Assembly: GCF_014692495.1 (NCBI RefSeq)
Contig: NZ_JACOIJ010000012.1
Location: 38,979-102,978, forward strand
DNA length: 64,000 nt
Reading direction: 5' to 3'
DNA from: Sphingobacterium litopenaei
GTDB taxonomy: Bacteria; Bacteroidota; Bacteroidia; Sphingobacteriales; Sphingobacteriaceae
The notes under the pieces: generated by a model
What the model saw: only the letters and a program-made list of their open reading frames with translations
Told to the model about the DNA's origin: nothing
Databases searched by the model: none
In this document: positions 53,318-61,573 of the stretch, in pieces
How the letters are laid out: the number at the start of each line of letters is the position of its first letter
Numbering within the stretch: position 1 is the stretch's first letter
Translations under genes and position numbers: made by a program

Positions 53318-55945
53318 TTATTTTTGATGCTTGAAAGCATACAATTTTTTGTCTCTGCGCATGCACAAAAGATACGTTTCACTGTTGTAATTTATCTTTC
53401 CATAGTAGAAAAGAGGTTGTCCTTCAACAGGAAAACCTTCGACTATTGTGCCATTGTCACCAAAAAGATACAGCAGATTGGTTGCTTTGGAGGCAACACC
53501 TATTAGATGATCATTTGATTTAGCATTTTTGAAAAACTGAGGCTTATCATCAATACTTTTCGTGAAATGATATTCGAAAAGAGGTTTGAATGAGCTATGC
53601 TCATAGCCACTAATTTTGTTATCGGAAATCAAAATAAATTCTGGAACTGAAGAGCTATTTATGTTTGCAAATGCGCCATAATACTTCTCTTCGTGGCGTT
53701 CTATTTTTACTTCTGATTGTATTTTATCTAATCCAATTCTATAAAGAATAGATTTATTGTCATAAGCAAGAAATTCAAACGAATTATTACCTAAATCTAT
53801 CACTCCAATAGGCGTTTTAAATTCTATATCCCCAGGTAGGTCAATTTCTTTCTTTAAGGATCCATTATTATTCAATAGATAAATGCGCCCGTAAGAAGTA
53901 GCGATTACAAAATCTGAGCCTACATTTTGGATACCTCCTAAAATATTTCCTTGTATATCTGGGTTGTTCCAATCATCTACACGATTTCCTTCTTGGCTAT
54001 ATGCAAGAATCCTATTACGTGTAGGTACCAGCAGCACATATTTGTTTTGTACTTTGGCCAAGAGCGGGGCTGCTATGGGTTCCTCTGCGATTCCAGTAGA
54101 AAATCCCTTTAATGTTTTTCCAAAAGTATCGATACGATACAATCTATTTTTGTCCGTTACAAATATAATGCTGCGGTCTGTTAATTGTTGCATTTCACCG
54201 ACTATTCGTCCAGATATAACGGCAGACCACAATTTATTGCCTGAAGGATGTATCGCGTGAAGCGTATGATCTAATTCCTGAATCAAGATCATTTGACTGG
54301 TATCCGATTGTTCGAAAACATAAGGTGCAGTGATAGCTTTATCATTTAGCTGGTAAGTCCATTCTGCTGTGCTTCCTAGCGCATTTTTGCTTTTGTACAA
54401 AGCATAGATTTGAGACGAAAAGCTTCCTGCATTACCCGATAACTGTAATGACCAAGAATAAAAGTCTTTGAACCCGTAGTTTTCCTTATCTCTAAAATTT
54501 GCTTGATAATGTCTAGGTAACGAATATAAAATTTTTGAAAAAGCATTTTTATTGTGCACAAAGAGCGTAACATTCGCTTCATTTCCTTGTAATTTTTCGA
54601 AATTTTTGAAACCTAAAGTTCCTGTCAACAAGTCTTTTCGACGAAAATCACTTAAATATTGACGTAATTCATTGCTGGAATTAGATAGCACCAAAACATC
54701 ATCTACACGTGCTACATAAGGACGTGACATGTTTTTGAAAGCTTCACCATATAACGCGTAAGGAATGTTCGCGTTTCTAAAACGGTAAATATTATCATTC
54801 GAGTCTTCCAATAATCTATTCGCCACTTCTATCCAAGCCGCAGTGTCACTTACAGCTATAAAAGCAATATGTGTTTGATTAGTTTGCTCAACTAAAGCAA
54901 AATCGTGCTGCAAAACTGATGGCAATTTACTTAGTGAAGAACTACTATCTTGTAAAGATTCTAATGCCGTTTGAATTTTTTTTGTTTCCTCACGCGCTTC
55001 GAAATATTCGTGAAGATCTGTCGAAAACTTAGGGTAATTGCTGATGCTATATTCCATGAATACCGCTGTATTGGCGGGGAAGTAATTGTATAATCGCTGT
55101 GTTTTTTTAGACTGATTACGGAACAAGGCTATATAGTTCCCTCTAGATTTATCCACTTCACTTTCGCCCGTAAGCATTAAAGCATCTTGCTTAAAATTAA
55201 TATTCCAAGCGGATTGGCCCTCTAATCCAGCAAATTGATCCGCAAAAATTCCTTTTTGTCTCTGTTGGAAATGCTTAATAACATTTGGATATTGCTGATG
55301 GGGAAAATAAACACTTAAAGGGGTATTACGCGAATTATTTTTGATAAAGTAATCAATCTGATTTTCGGATAATTTAGGTTTGCTTTTATCCAAAATAGAA
55401 AGTAAGGTGCTTTTTGAATACGAAGCAAAAATTAAATGCTCATAGTACGTGGTGTACAATGTAGTATCTGGATTGCCAAAACTAAATGATATGATCTTAT
55501 GACCTAAAGTATCTATTGAAGCAATTTTGTATGTTTTACTATATTCATTTAGGAGTGAAGTGAAATCACTTTCTTCAATATTTGTTGAGGTTGGAATTAT
55601 AAATAATGTGTTTAAGGAATCTGCTTCTGGGTGAAAAGAAATAAACACATCCTGATTTTCGATAAATTCGTACAATGCTTCATGGCGAAGAATCTGGTTT
55701 TTGTATTTTTTTATCAGTTCTATTTCTTTTTTGCCAATAAGAGCATCGAACAAATCAAAGTCTTTGAAAATATTATCCGTTACTTCGTCATTTTTGATAG
55801 AAGCAATTAAAAAAGTGTTCTCTGGTAAATATTTTAAAGGTTTTAGCGTGTTATGTTGTTCTTTATTAATATCACGAAAATAATAGATGGAAGCAGCGAT
55901 CACCCCAATAAATAACAGCACCGTAACAATAATCGTATTCCTCAT
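53318..55945 (-). CDS. Large membrane-anchored protein with a propeller-like C-terminal half
   Basis: The 875-residue protein has one membrane anchor at residues 3-23 and a large extracytoplasmic part. Residues 35-540 look like repeated alpha/beta units of the DUF3352 kind (PLKYLPENTFLIASIKNDEV, PANTAVFMEYSISNYPKF). From about residue 555 to the end, blade-like repeats appear: LHAIHPSGNKLWSAVISG, LYRIDTFGKTLKGFSTG, RIYLLNNNGSLKKEIDLPGD and LLYLFGDNGTIVEGFPV, as in PQQ or WD-type beta-propellers. I do not know the function. An envelope assembly or sensing scaffold is possible but unproven. Confidence 0.75.
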   Translation of the reverse strand: MRNTIIVTVLLFIGVIAASIYYFRDINKEQHNTLKPLKYLPENTFLIASIKNDEVTDNIFKDFDLFDALIGKKEIELIKKYKNQILRHEALYEFIENQDVFISFHPEADSLNTLFIIPTSTNIEESDFTSLLNEYSKTYKIASIDTLGHKIISFSFGNPDTTLYTTYYEHLIFASYSKSTLLSILDKSKPKLSENQIDYFIKNNSRNTPLSVYFPHQQYPNVIKHFQQRQKGIFADQFAGLEGQSAWNINFKQDALMLTGESEVDKSRGNYIALFRNQSKKTQRLYNYFPANTAVFMEYSISNYPKFSTDLHEYFEAREETKKIQTALESLQDSSSSLSKLPSVLQHDFALVEQTNQTHIAFIAVSDTAAWIEVANRLLEDSNDNIYRFRNANIPYALYGEAFKNMSRPYVARVDDVLVLSNSSNELRQYLSDFRRKDLLTGTLGFKNFEKLQGNEANVTLFVHNKNAFSKILYSLPRHYQANFRDKENYGFKDFYSWSLQLSGNAGSFSSQIYALYKSKNALGSTAEWTYQLNDKAITAPYVFEQSDTSQMILIQELDHTLHAIHPSGNKLWSAVISGRIVGEMQQLTDRSIIFVTDKNRLYRIDTFGKTLKGFSTGIAEEPIAAPLLAKVQNKYVLLVPTRNRILAYSQEGNRVDDWNNPDIQGNILGGIQNVGSDFVIATSYGRIYLLNNNGSLKKEIDLPGDIEFKTPIGVIDLGNNSFEFLAYDNKSILYRIGLDKIQSEVKIERHEEKYYGAFANINSSSVPEFILISDNKISGYEHSSFKPLFEYHFTKSIDDKPQFFKNAKSNDHLIGVASKATNLLYLFGDNGTIVEGFPVEGQPLFYYGKINYNSETYLLCMRRDKKLYAFKHQK

Positions 55946-56079
55946 TTTACAAACCTAATTATTTCCAATTTTGAAAAGAAACGAAAGAGACAAAAACATT
56001 ATTTCTGTGGTGTTTTAGTCTGTATTTTTTGTACATTTATGCCTGTATTAACTGAAAATATTTTTTTGTATAGCTATTA

Positions 56080-56469
56080 ATGAATAAACAAATCATTCTA
56101 ACAGCCTCATTTTTTGGAGTAATAGCTGTGATTTTAGGAGCTTTTGGTGCACACGGTTTAGAAGGTAAAATTAGCGAATACCATATTGATACGTGGAAAA
56201 CTGCGAATCAATATCATTTTTACCATACTTTTGCTTTATTGTTTTTATCGACTTTTTCTCGTGCCAAAAGTCAGTCTATTCGTGTTTCCTTTATCTTTTT
56301 TACGATAGGGATTTTGTTGTTTTCAGGATCACTTTATCTGTTAAGTGTACGAGAACTGTTAGGTATTACAAAAATCTCCATTCTTGGCCCTATTACACCA
56401 TTAGGAGGCTTATGCTTCATTATTGGATGGGTAGGATTATTTATTGCAGCTTTGAAGAATAGAGCATAA
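56080..56469 (+). CDS. DUF423 family small membrane protein
   Basis: The 129-residue protein has four membrane segments and the DUF423 pattern: AVILGAFGAHGLEGKIS at the start, WKTANQYHFYHTFALLFLS, and ITPLGGLCFIIGWVGLFIAA at the end. The function of this widespread family (YgdD-like) is unknown. It stands alone before priA, with a terminator in between. Confidence 0.9.
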   Translation: MNKQIILTASFFGVIAVILGAFGAHGLEGKISEYHIDTWKTANQYHFYHTFALLFLSTFSRAKSQSIRVSFIFFTIGILLFSGSLYLLSVRELLGITKISILGPITPLGGLCFIIGWVGLFIAALKNRA

Positions 56470-56488
56470 TATTATGAACTAAAATATT

Positions 56489-56522
56489 AAGCCTCTGATA
56501 AATGCTATCAGGGGCTTTTTCG
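56489..56522 (+). terminator. Terminator after the DUF423 gene
   Basis: A 12-base stem with one G-T wobble (AAGCCTCTGATA with TATCAGGGGCTT) closes a 5-base loop and runs into a T tract. Confidence 0.87.
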
Positions 56523-56523
56523 T

Positions 56524-56531
56524 TACATTTG
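56524..56531 (+). promoter_or_regulatory. Candidate -7 box of the priA promoter
   Basis: TACATTTG matches TAnnTTTG and lies only 5 bases before the priA ATG at 56537. It follows directly after the upstream terminator, so priA mRNA is likely leaderless. Confidence 0.55.
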
Positions 56532-56536
56532 TGCAT

Positions 56537-59014
56537 ATGTCGAGTCCAGATTTATTTGCAGAACGAAAAACTTATTTTGTAGAAGTCATCTTGCCGTTGG
56601 CTATTGCCAAAACGTATACTTATCGTGTTCCTTTTGAATTGAATGATAAAATAGGAATAGGAATACGTGTTATTGTGCAATTTGGGCGAAATAAAGTGTA
56701 TTCTGCTATTGTCAAACATATATCAACAGAACCGCCTGAGAAATATGAAGCTAAATATATTTTGGATGTGGTGGATGACTATGCTATTGTAGATGAGGGA
56801 CAATTGAAGTTGTGGGATTGGATAGCGGATTATTATATGTGTCATTTGGGCGAAGTGATGCAAGCAGCATTGCCCGCTGCGTTGAAAATGGCTTCTGAAA
56901 CGAAGATTATTGCAGTAGATAATGAAGAATTAGACCGTTCTGAACTTTCGGATAAAGCATTTTTAGTCTTAGATGCGCTGGATGTTGCTGGCGAATTATC
57001 TGTTGGTGACGTATCTAAGATTCTGGGTCAGAAATCCGTTTTCCCCTTATTGAAATCTTTGTTTGAAAAAGGATTTATCCAAATTTCGGAAGAAATCAAA
57101 GAACGTTATAAACCGAAAACCAAAGCTTTTTTGCGTTTAGCATCAATTTATAATGATGATGAAGGCAAAAGAATCTTATTGGATAGCTTAAATAGAGCGC
57201 CAAAGCAACAGGATGCTGTTTTGGGATTTTTACAATTGACCAAAAAGCAGGGGGATATTTCCCGTCAGGATTTAATGGAATCAACAGGATGCGGAACAGG
57301 AGCTATTACTTCTTTAATTGATAAGGGAGTCTTTGAGGTCAAAGAAAAAGTAGTAAGCCGTTTTCAAGGTATGGATGTACTGCTGACAAAAGAATTTACT
57401 TTTAGTGAAATTCAGCAAAAAGCTTTTGACGATATCAATAAGCACTTTGAACAAAAAGATGTGGTTTTGTTGCATGGAGTAACAGCTTCGGGCAAAACAC
57501 AGATTTATATACGAATGATAGAGCAGGCATTGGCTTCGGGCAAGAATGCCTTGTATTTATTACCAGAGATTGCTTTAACCACACAAATTACTGAAAGACT
57601 AAAATTGCATTTTGGAAATGATTTGGGTGTATATCACTCCAAATTTAATGACAATGAGCGTGCAGAAGTGTGGCATAAGGTCATTAAAAATGAATTTAAG
57701 ATAGTAGTAGGCGCACGTTCCTCGGTGTTTTTGCCATTTCGGGATTTGAGATTAATTATTGTTGACGAAGAACATGAAAATTCATATAAGCAATATGACC
57801 CAGCTCCGCGTTATCATGCGCGCGATACAGCTATTTACTTAGCGCATTTACATCATGCCAAAGTATTGTTGGGGTCTGCTACACCTTCGGTGGAAAGTTA
57901 TTACAATGCCAAAGCCAATAAATATGGTCTAGTGGAATTGTTGCAACGCTTTGGGGAAGCCCAATTACCAGTAATAGAAATTGTCAATATTTCGGAAGCT
58001 ACCCGAAAACAAGAAATGCACTCGTATTTCAGTGCCAGCTTGTTGAAAGGAATTGAAGAGGCTGTTGCCAAAAAAGAACAGGTTATCTTATTTCAAAATC
58101 GACGTGGACACACCCCTTTTGTGCAGTGCAGTACATGCGGTTATGTGGCCAAATGTGTCAATTGTGATGTGAGTTTGACCTATCACAAGTCTTCCAATCT
58201 TTTGCATTGTCACTATTGCGGACATTCGGAGAACACGGTGAATGTCTGCCCCGCTTGTGGAATGCCGCATATGGAAAGCAAAGGTTTTGGTACGGAGAGG
58301 GTAGAAGAGGAGCTGGAAATCTTGATGCCTGACTTGCGTATTGGACGATTGGATTTGGATTCGACAAAAGGAAAATATGGATTTGACCGAATAATTTCAG
58401 CTTTTGATGACCATGAATACGATGTGCTTATCGGTACGCAGATGGTTGCTAAAGGATTGGATTTTGGTCGGGTGAGTTTGATTGGGATATTAAATGCAGA
58501 TACAATTATCAATTTCCCTGAATTCCGTGCGTACGAAAGAGCATTTTCTTTATTCTCTCAAGTAGCAGGTCGAGCTGGTCGTCGTCAAGACCAAGGTAAA
58601 GTTATAATCCAAACCTATACTCCGAATCATCGTGTTATCGAGCAGGTCGTCCATCACGATTATAGCGGTATGTTTATGCAGGAAGTGACCGAGCGAAAAA
58701 ACTTTTCATATCCGCCCTTCTATCGGATTATTAAAATAGATGTAAAGCATCCAAATCAGCAGCAGACTTTAGATTCAGCACAAAAACTCGCGAATCTATT
58801 ACGTGCTTCGTTAGGAAATAGAATCTTAGGCCCAGAGCCTCCTTTAGTGTCTCGAGTCAGGAATCATTATATTCAGACGATCACACTTAAAATTGAACGC
58901 ACAAATATCAGCATCAATAAAGTTAAAGAACTTATTCGTACAGCTCTATTACATTTTGAATTGGATAAGCATAATGCTAAAGTACGAACGGTAATTGATG
59001 TAGACCCCTATTAA
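56537..59014 (+). CDS. priA: Primosomal replication restart helicase PriA
   Basis: The ATG at 56537 gives 825 residues. A GTG two codons upstream would overlap the promoter box. The N-terminal DNA-binding domain is followed by the helicase core with Walker A LHGVTASGKTQIYI, Walker B IIVDEEHENSYKQYDPAPRY, and LLGSATPSVESY. The zinc-binding cysteines follow in four pairs (CSTC, CVNC, CHYC, CPAC). Helicase motifs V and VI are visible in GTQMVAKGLDFGRV and QVAGRAGRRQDQG. PriA reloads the replisome at stalled forks. Confidence 0.97.
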   Translation: MSSPDLFAERKTYFVEVILPLAIAKTYTYRVPFELNDKIGIGIRVIVQFGRNKVYSAIVKHISTEPPEKYEAKYILDVVDDYAIVDEGQLKLWDWIADYYMCHLGEVMQAALPAALKMASETKIIAVDNEELDRSELSDKAFLVLDALDVAGELSVGDVSKILGQKSVFPLLKSLFEKGFIQISEEIKERYKPKTKAFLRLASIYNDDEGKRILLDSLNRAPKQQDAVLGFLQLTKKQGDISRQDLMESTGCGTGAITSLIDKGVFEVKEKVVSRFQGMDVLLTKEFTFSEIQQKAFDDINKHFEQKDVVLLHGVTASGKTQIYIRMIEQALASGKNALYLLPEIALTTQITERLKLHFGNDLGVYHSKFNDNERAEVWHKVIKNEFKIVVGARSSVFLPFRDLRLIIVDEEHENSYKQYDPAPRYHARDTAIYLAHLHHAKVLLGSATPSVESYYNAKANKYGLVELLQRFGEAQLPVIEIVNISEATRKQEMHSYFSASLLKGIEEAVAKKEQVILFQNRRGHTPFVQCSTCGYVAKCVNCDVSLTYHKSSNLLHCHYCGHSENTVNVCPACGMPHMESKGFGTERVEEELEILMPDLRIGRLDLDSTKGKYGFDRIISAFDDHEYDVLIGTQMVAKGLDFGRVSLIGILNADTIINFPEFRAYERAFSLFSQVAGRAGRRQDQGKVIIQTYTPNHRVIEQVVHHDYSGMFMQEVTERKNFSYPPFYRIIKIDVKHPNQQQTLDSAQKLANLLRASLGNRILGPEPPLVSRVRNHYIQTITLKIERTNISINKVKELIRTALLHFELDKHNAKVRTVIDVDPY

Positions 59015-59049
59015 ACAGAAAGAGCGAGTTTAAACTCGCTCTTTCTGTT
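59014..59049. terminator. Bidirectional terminator between priA and the DUF4886 gene
   Basis: A 36-base perfect palindrome, with arms containing AGAAAGAGCGAGTTT and its complement, spans the gap between the two convergent stop codons. With loop relaxation it forms a hairpin of about 14 base pairs. Confidence 0.88.
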
Positions 59050-59887
59050 ATAAGTTAACTTTTGAAATTTTAAAAGGTTTCTTTACGGCTTTGTGTGCTG
59101 CTTGTTTAGCAATTTGAGCTTGTAGATCCGTAACTTTTTCTGGTTTATAGCTGTTTTTACGTACATCTTTTCCAAATAACTTTTCGTACCAAGTACAAGC
59201 AGCAGTGAAGCGACCATAATTTAATTCTAAATGGTAACCGTCACGTGTGTAGGTGTCGCCTTGAGAAGAAGTACGCGCATTTTGAATAGCTGTACCTGCA
59301 GGAATTACCATCACAAAATCCTTTATTTTGTTAATTTTCTTGGATGCGTCTACAATTCCTGAATACATTTTGGATTGACTGTTGTCGTAGTTTGCAAAAC
59401 CTGCATGCTTAGAATCGTGTTGATAAGCCCAAGTTTGGTGATACAATAACTTTGTATGTAGCTTTTTCAAGGATTTTACATAAGTTATAAGTTCTGGCAA
59501 GTCTTTCATTATAACATCATATTGTCCAGAATAAGGACTTGCTTGCTGCAGACTAATATAATCCCAATTTTCGTCTGCGATAGCTTGGGAAATACTCACA
59601 TCTTTTGTTGTTACCTTTTTGCCGTCTAGACCTACCTTTCGATAGGAATAAGAAGCCTTGTCTTGTCTAGAATTTTTTACATGCAACTCTATGGAAGCAC
59701 CGCCAATATACATATTGCCAATGATAATTTGTTGTCCATCGGCTTTTGCTAAATCATGTAGATAATTTTCTATACCATCTTCGGAAAAACTATTTCCAAT
59801 AGCCAAGATTTTAAGAACTTTTTCTTGAGCCGAACTGTCAAATGTTAAAAAGGCAAGAGCAAATAAAAGGGAAAGAATTTTTTTCAT
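59048..59887 (-). CDS. DUF4886 exported SGNH-type hydrolase
   Basis: The 279-residue protein has a signal peptide (LSLLFALAFLTFDSSAQE). Its first motif, LAIGNSFSEDGIENYLHDLA, has the nucleophile-like serine of SGNH enzymes. GNMYIGGASIELH, ISLQQASPYSGQ and RDGYHLELNYGRF (Asp-x-x-His) supply the other blocks. DUF4886 proteins are probable carbohydrate esterases found mainly in Bacteroidota. Its gene converges with priA and is followed upstream by the beta-lactamase-like gene on the same strand (18 bases away). Confidence 0.85.
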   Translation of the reverse strand: MKKILSLLFALAFLTFDSSAQEKVLKILAIGNSFSEDGIENYLHDLAKADGQQIIIGNMYIGGASIELHVKNSRQDKASYSYRKVGLDGKKVTTKDVSISQAIADENWDYISLQQASPYSGQYDVIMKDLPELITYVKSLKKLHTKLLYHQTWAYQHDSKHAGFANYDNSQSKMYSGIVDASKKINKIKDFVMVIPAGTAIQNARTSSQGDTYTRDGYHLELNYGRFTAACTWYEKLFGKDVRKNSYKPEKVTDLQAQIAKQAAHKAVKKPFKISKVNL

Positions 59888-59905
59888 AGTGTAAATGTAT
59901 GCTGT

Positions 59906-60724
59906 TTATAAGATCTGTAAGAGTTTTAAGACTTCATTGGTGACTATTTCTCTTCCTGCGGCAAATTTCCTCGTGTTTTTTTGATCCTCAGGTTCTACAT
60001 TAAGCGCAAAATAGTATATGGAAGGTTTTTTGTCTACGATGCCTACAAACCAACCGTTGTTGTGGTCATTGTCTTGTGACCAACCTGTTTTAGCAAAGTA
60101 TTTGTAAGTTTCGGTATTTTCTTTTTCGAAAATGCGAATCATTTTGTCATATGTAGAATTCAGAATAGGAAGTTTCTTAGTGTAAAGTCGCTGCAGAAAT
60201 TCGATTTGTTCAAAAGGGGTAATGCGAGATTTACCTTCAATCCAAAAATTATCAATGGTGCTTTCATTCACATCCATATTGCTGTAATGCAATTTGTTTA
60301 GATAAGATTTCATGCGTTTCACTCCGATATGTCGTGCCACTTCTTGATAGCAGGGTAAACAAGAGGCATGGAAAGCTTCCCGAACAGTCATGTTTTTTTC
60401 CCATGTTTCAAAAGCTCTTTTTTGTCCATCCCAGCGCATAGAATCGTTTTCATCCTTCAGAACATTGGTTTCTAAAGCAATAATAGAATTTACGATTTTG
60501 AAAGTGCTGGCAGGTAAATATCCTTTTTCTGCTAATTGAAAATTATTGGAATAGTATGTTTTATTTTTAGCATCAAAAACCAAAATTGTTCCTTTTAGAT
60601 CTTGTTCTGCTAAGAATTTTTCTATTTCGCCTTTAAACTCATCACTGCGTTTGATATTGTTTGCTTGGAAATCACATCCGAAAAAAAGTAACAAAACTAA
60701 TGGTAGAAAATAGCGCATGATCAT
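59906..60724 (-). CDS. Class D beta-lactamase-like (OXA-type) lipoprotein
   Basis: The 272-residue protein has a lipoprotein-like signal with a cysteine at residue 17 (LLFFGCDFQ). Class D motifs are STFK (S73 and K76), SCL at 121-123 in place of SxV, YSN at 147-149 in place of YGN, W161 in DNFWIEGKSR, and KTG at 212-214 followed by GWFVG. Spacing is right for an active serine enzyme, but two motifs are unusual. A CxxC pair (C122, C125) occurs next to the SxV site. It could be a beta-lactamase or a related penicillin-binding sensor. No regulator gene is adjacent. Confidence 0.85.
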   Translation of the reverse strand: MIMRYFLPLVLLLFFGCDFQANNIKRSDEFKGEIEKFLAEQDLKGTILVFDAKNKTYYSNNFQLAEKGYLPASTFKIVNSIIALETNVLKDENDSMRWDGQKRAFETWEKNMTVREAFHASCLPCYQEVARHIGVKRMKSYLNKLHYSNMDVNESTIDNFWIEGKSRITPFEQIEFLQRLYTKKLPILNSTYDKMIRIFEKENTETYKYFAKTGWSQDNDHNNGWFVGIVDKKPSIYYFALNVEPEDQKNTRKFAAGREIVTNEVLKLLQIL

Positions 60725-60850
60725 AAGATTTTATAAATTTATGAAATTACCTATTAAAAGCTAGAAACCCAAAAAATATGAATCAAAAATCTAAACCTAT
60801 TGGCTTCGAATTAATTGTATTTATTCTTTAATAATATGGTTAAACAATGG

Positions 60851-60858
60851 TATTTTTG
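60851..60858 (+). promoter_or_regulatory. Candidate -7 box of the pcm promoter
   Basis: TATTTTTG matches TAnnTTTG, 7 bases before the pcm ATG. Confidence 0.5.
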
Positions 60859-60865
60859 AAGGACG

Positions 60866-61522
60866 ATGGCATATAAATTCATAGATAATTATAGAGAGAA
60901 GGGCGCAAGGAATAAGCTGGTGAAGCATCTAGAAAGTAGAGGTATACAAGATAAACGTGTACTCGAAGCTATCGCAAAAGTACCTCGTCACTTCTTTTTT
61001 GACGAGACATTTTGGAATCAAGCGTACAAAGACATAGCCTTTCCCATAGGAGATGGCCAGACGATTTCACAGCCTTATACTGTGGCTTATCAATCTGAAT
61101 TATTACATGTAAAAAAGGGTGATAAAGTTCTTGAAATTGGTACAGGGTCAGGTTATCAAACTTGTATTTTAATGGAGTTGGGGGCTGAAGTTTATACCAT
61201 CGAACGTCAAGAAAATTTGTACCAGCGTACGATTCAAGTTTTGCCTTATATGGGATACAAACCTAATTTTTTCTTAGGGGATGGCTCTAAGGGCATTCCG
61301 GAACATGCCCCATATGATAAAATCATCGTGACTGCAGGAGCTCCTTTTGTGCCCGAAATCATGCTGAAGCAACTGAAGCTTGGTGGTTTATTAGTCATTC
61401 CTGTGGGGGATGAAAAGTCGCAGAAGATGGTGACCATACTGCGTATTGGAGAAAATGATTTCGAACGCATTGAATTGGATACATTCCGCTTTGTTCCTTT
61501 GGTAGGTGACAAAGCCTGGTAA
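60866..61522 (+). CDS. pcm: Protein-L-isoaspartate O-methyltransferase
   Basis: The 218-residue protein has the PIMT features: VPRHFFFDETFWNQAYKD, IGDGQTISQPYTVAYQ (substrate region), the SAM motif VLEIGTGSGYQTCILMELGA, and IIVTAGAPFVPE. It methylates damaged L-isoaspartyl residues so that proteins can be repaired. The next gene starts 51 bases later. Confidence 0.95.
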   Translation: MAYKFIDNYREKGARNKLVKHLESRGIQDKRVLEAIAKVPRHFFFDETFWNQAYKDIAFPIGDGQTISQPYTVAYQSELLHVKKGDKVLEIGTGSGYQTCILMELGAEVYTIERQENLYQRTIQVLPYMGYKPNFFLGDGSKGIPEHAPYDKIIVTAGAPFVPEIMLKQLKLGGLLVIPVGDEKSQKMVTILRIGENDFERIELDTFRFVPLVGDKAW

Positions 61523-61573
61523 ATTCTCTCTGCATTTGAATTCTTCTGTGGCTTTTGCCTATATTTAGCCCTA

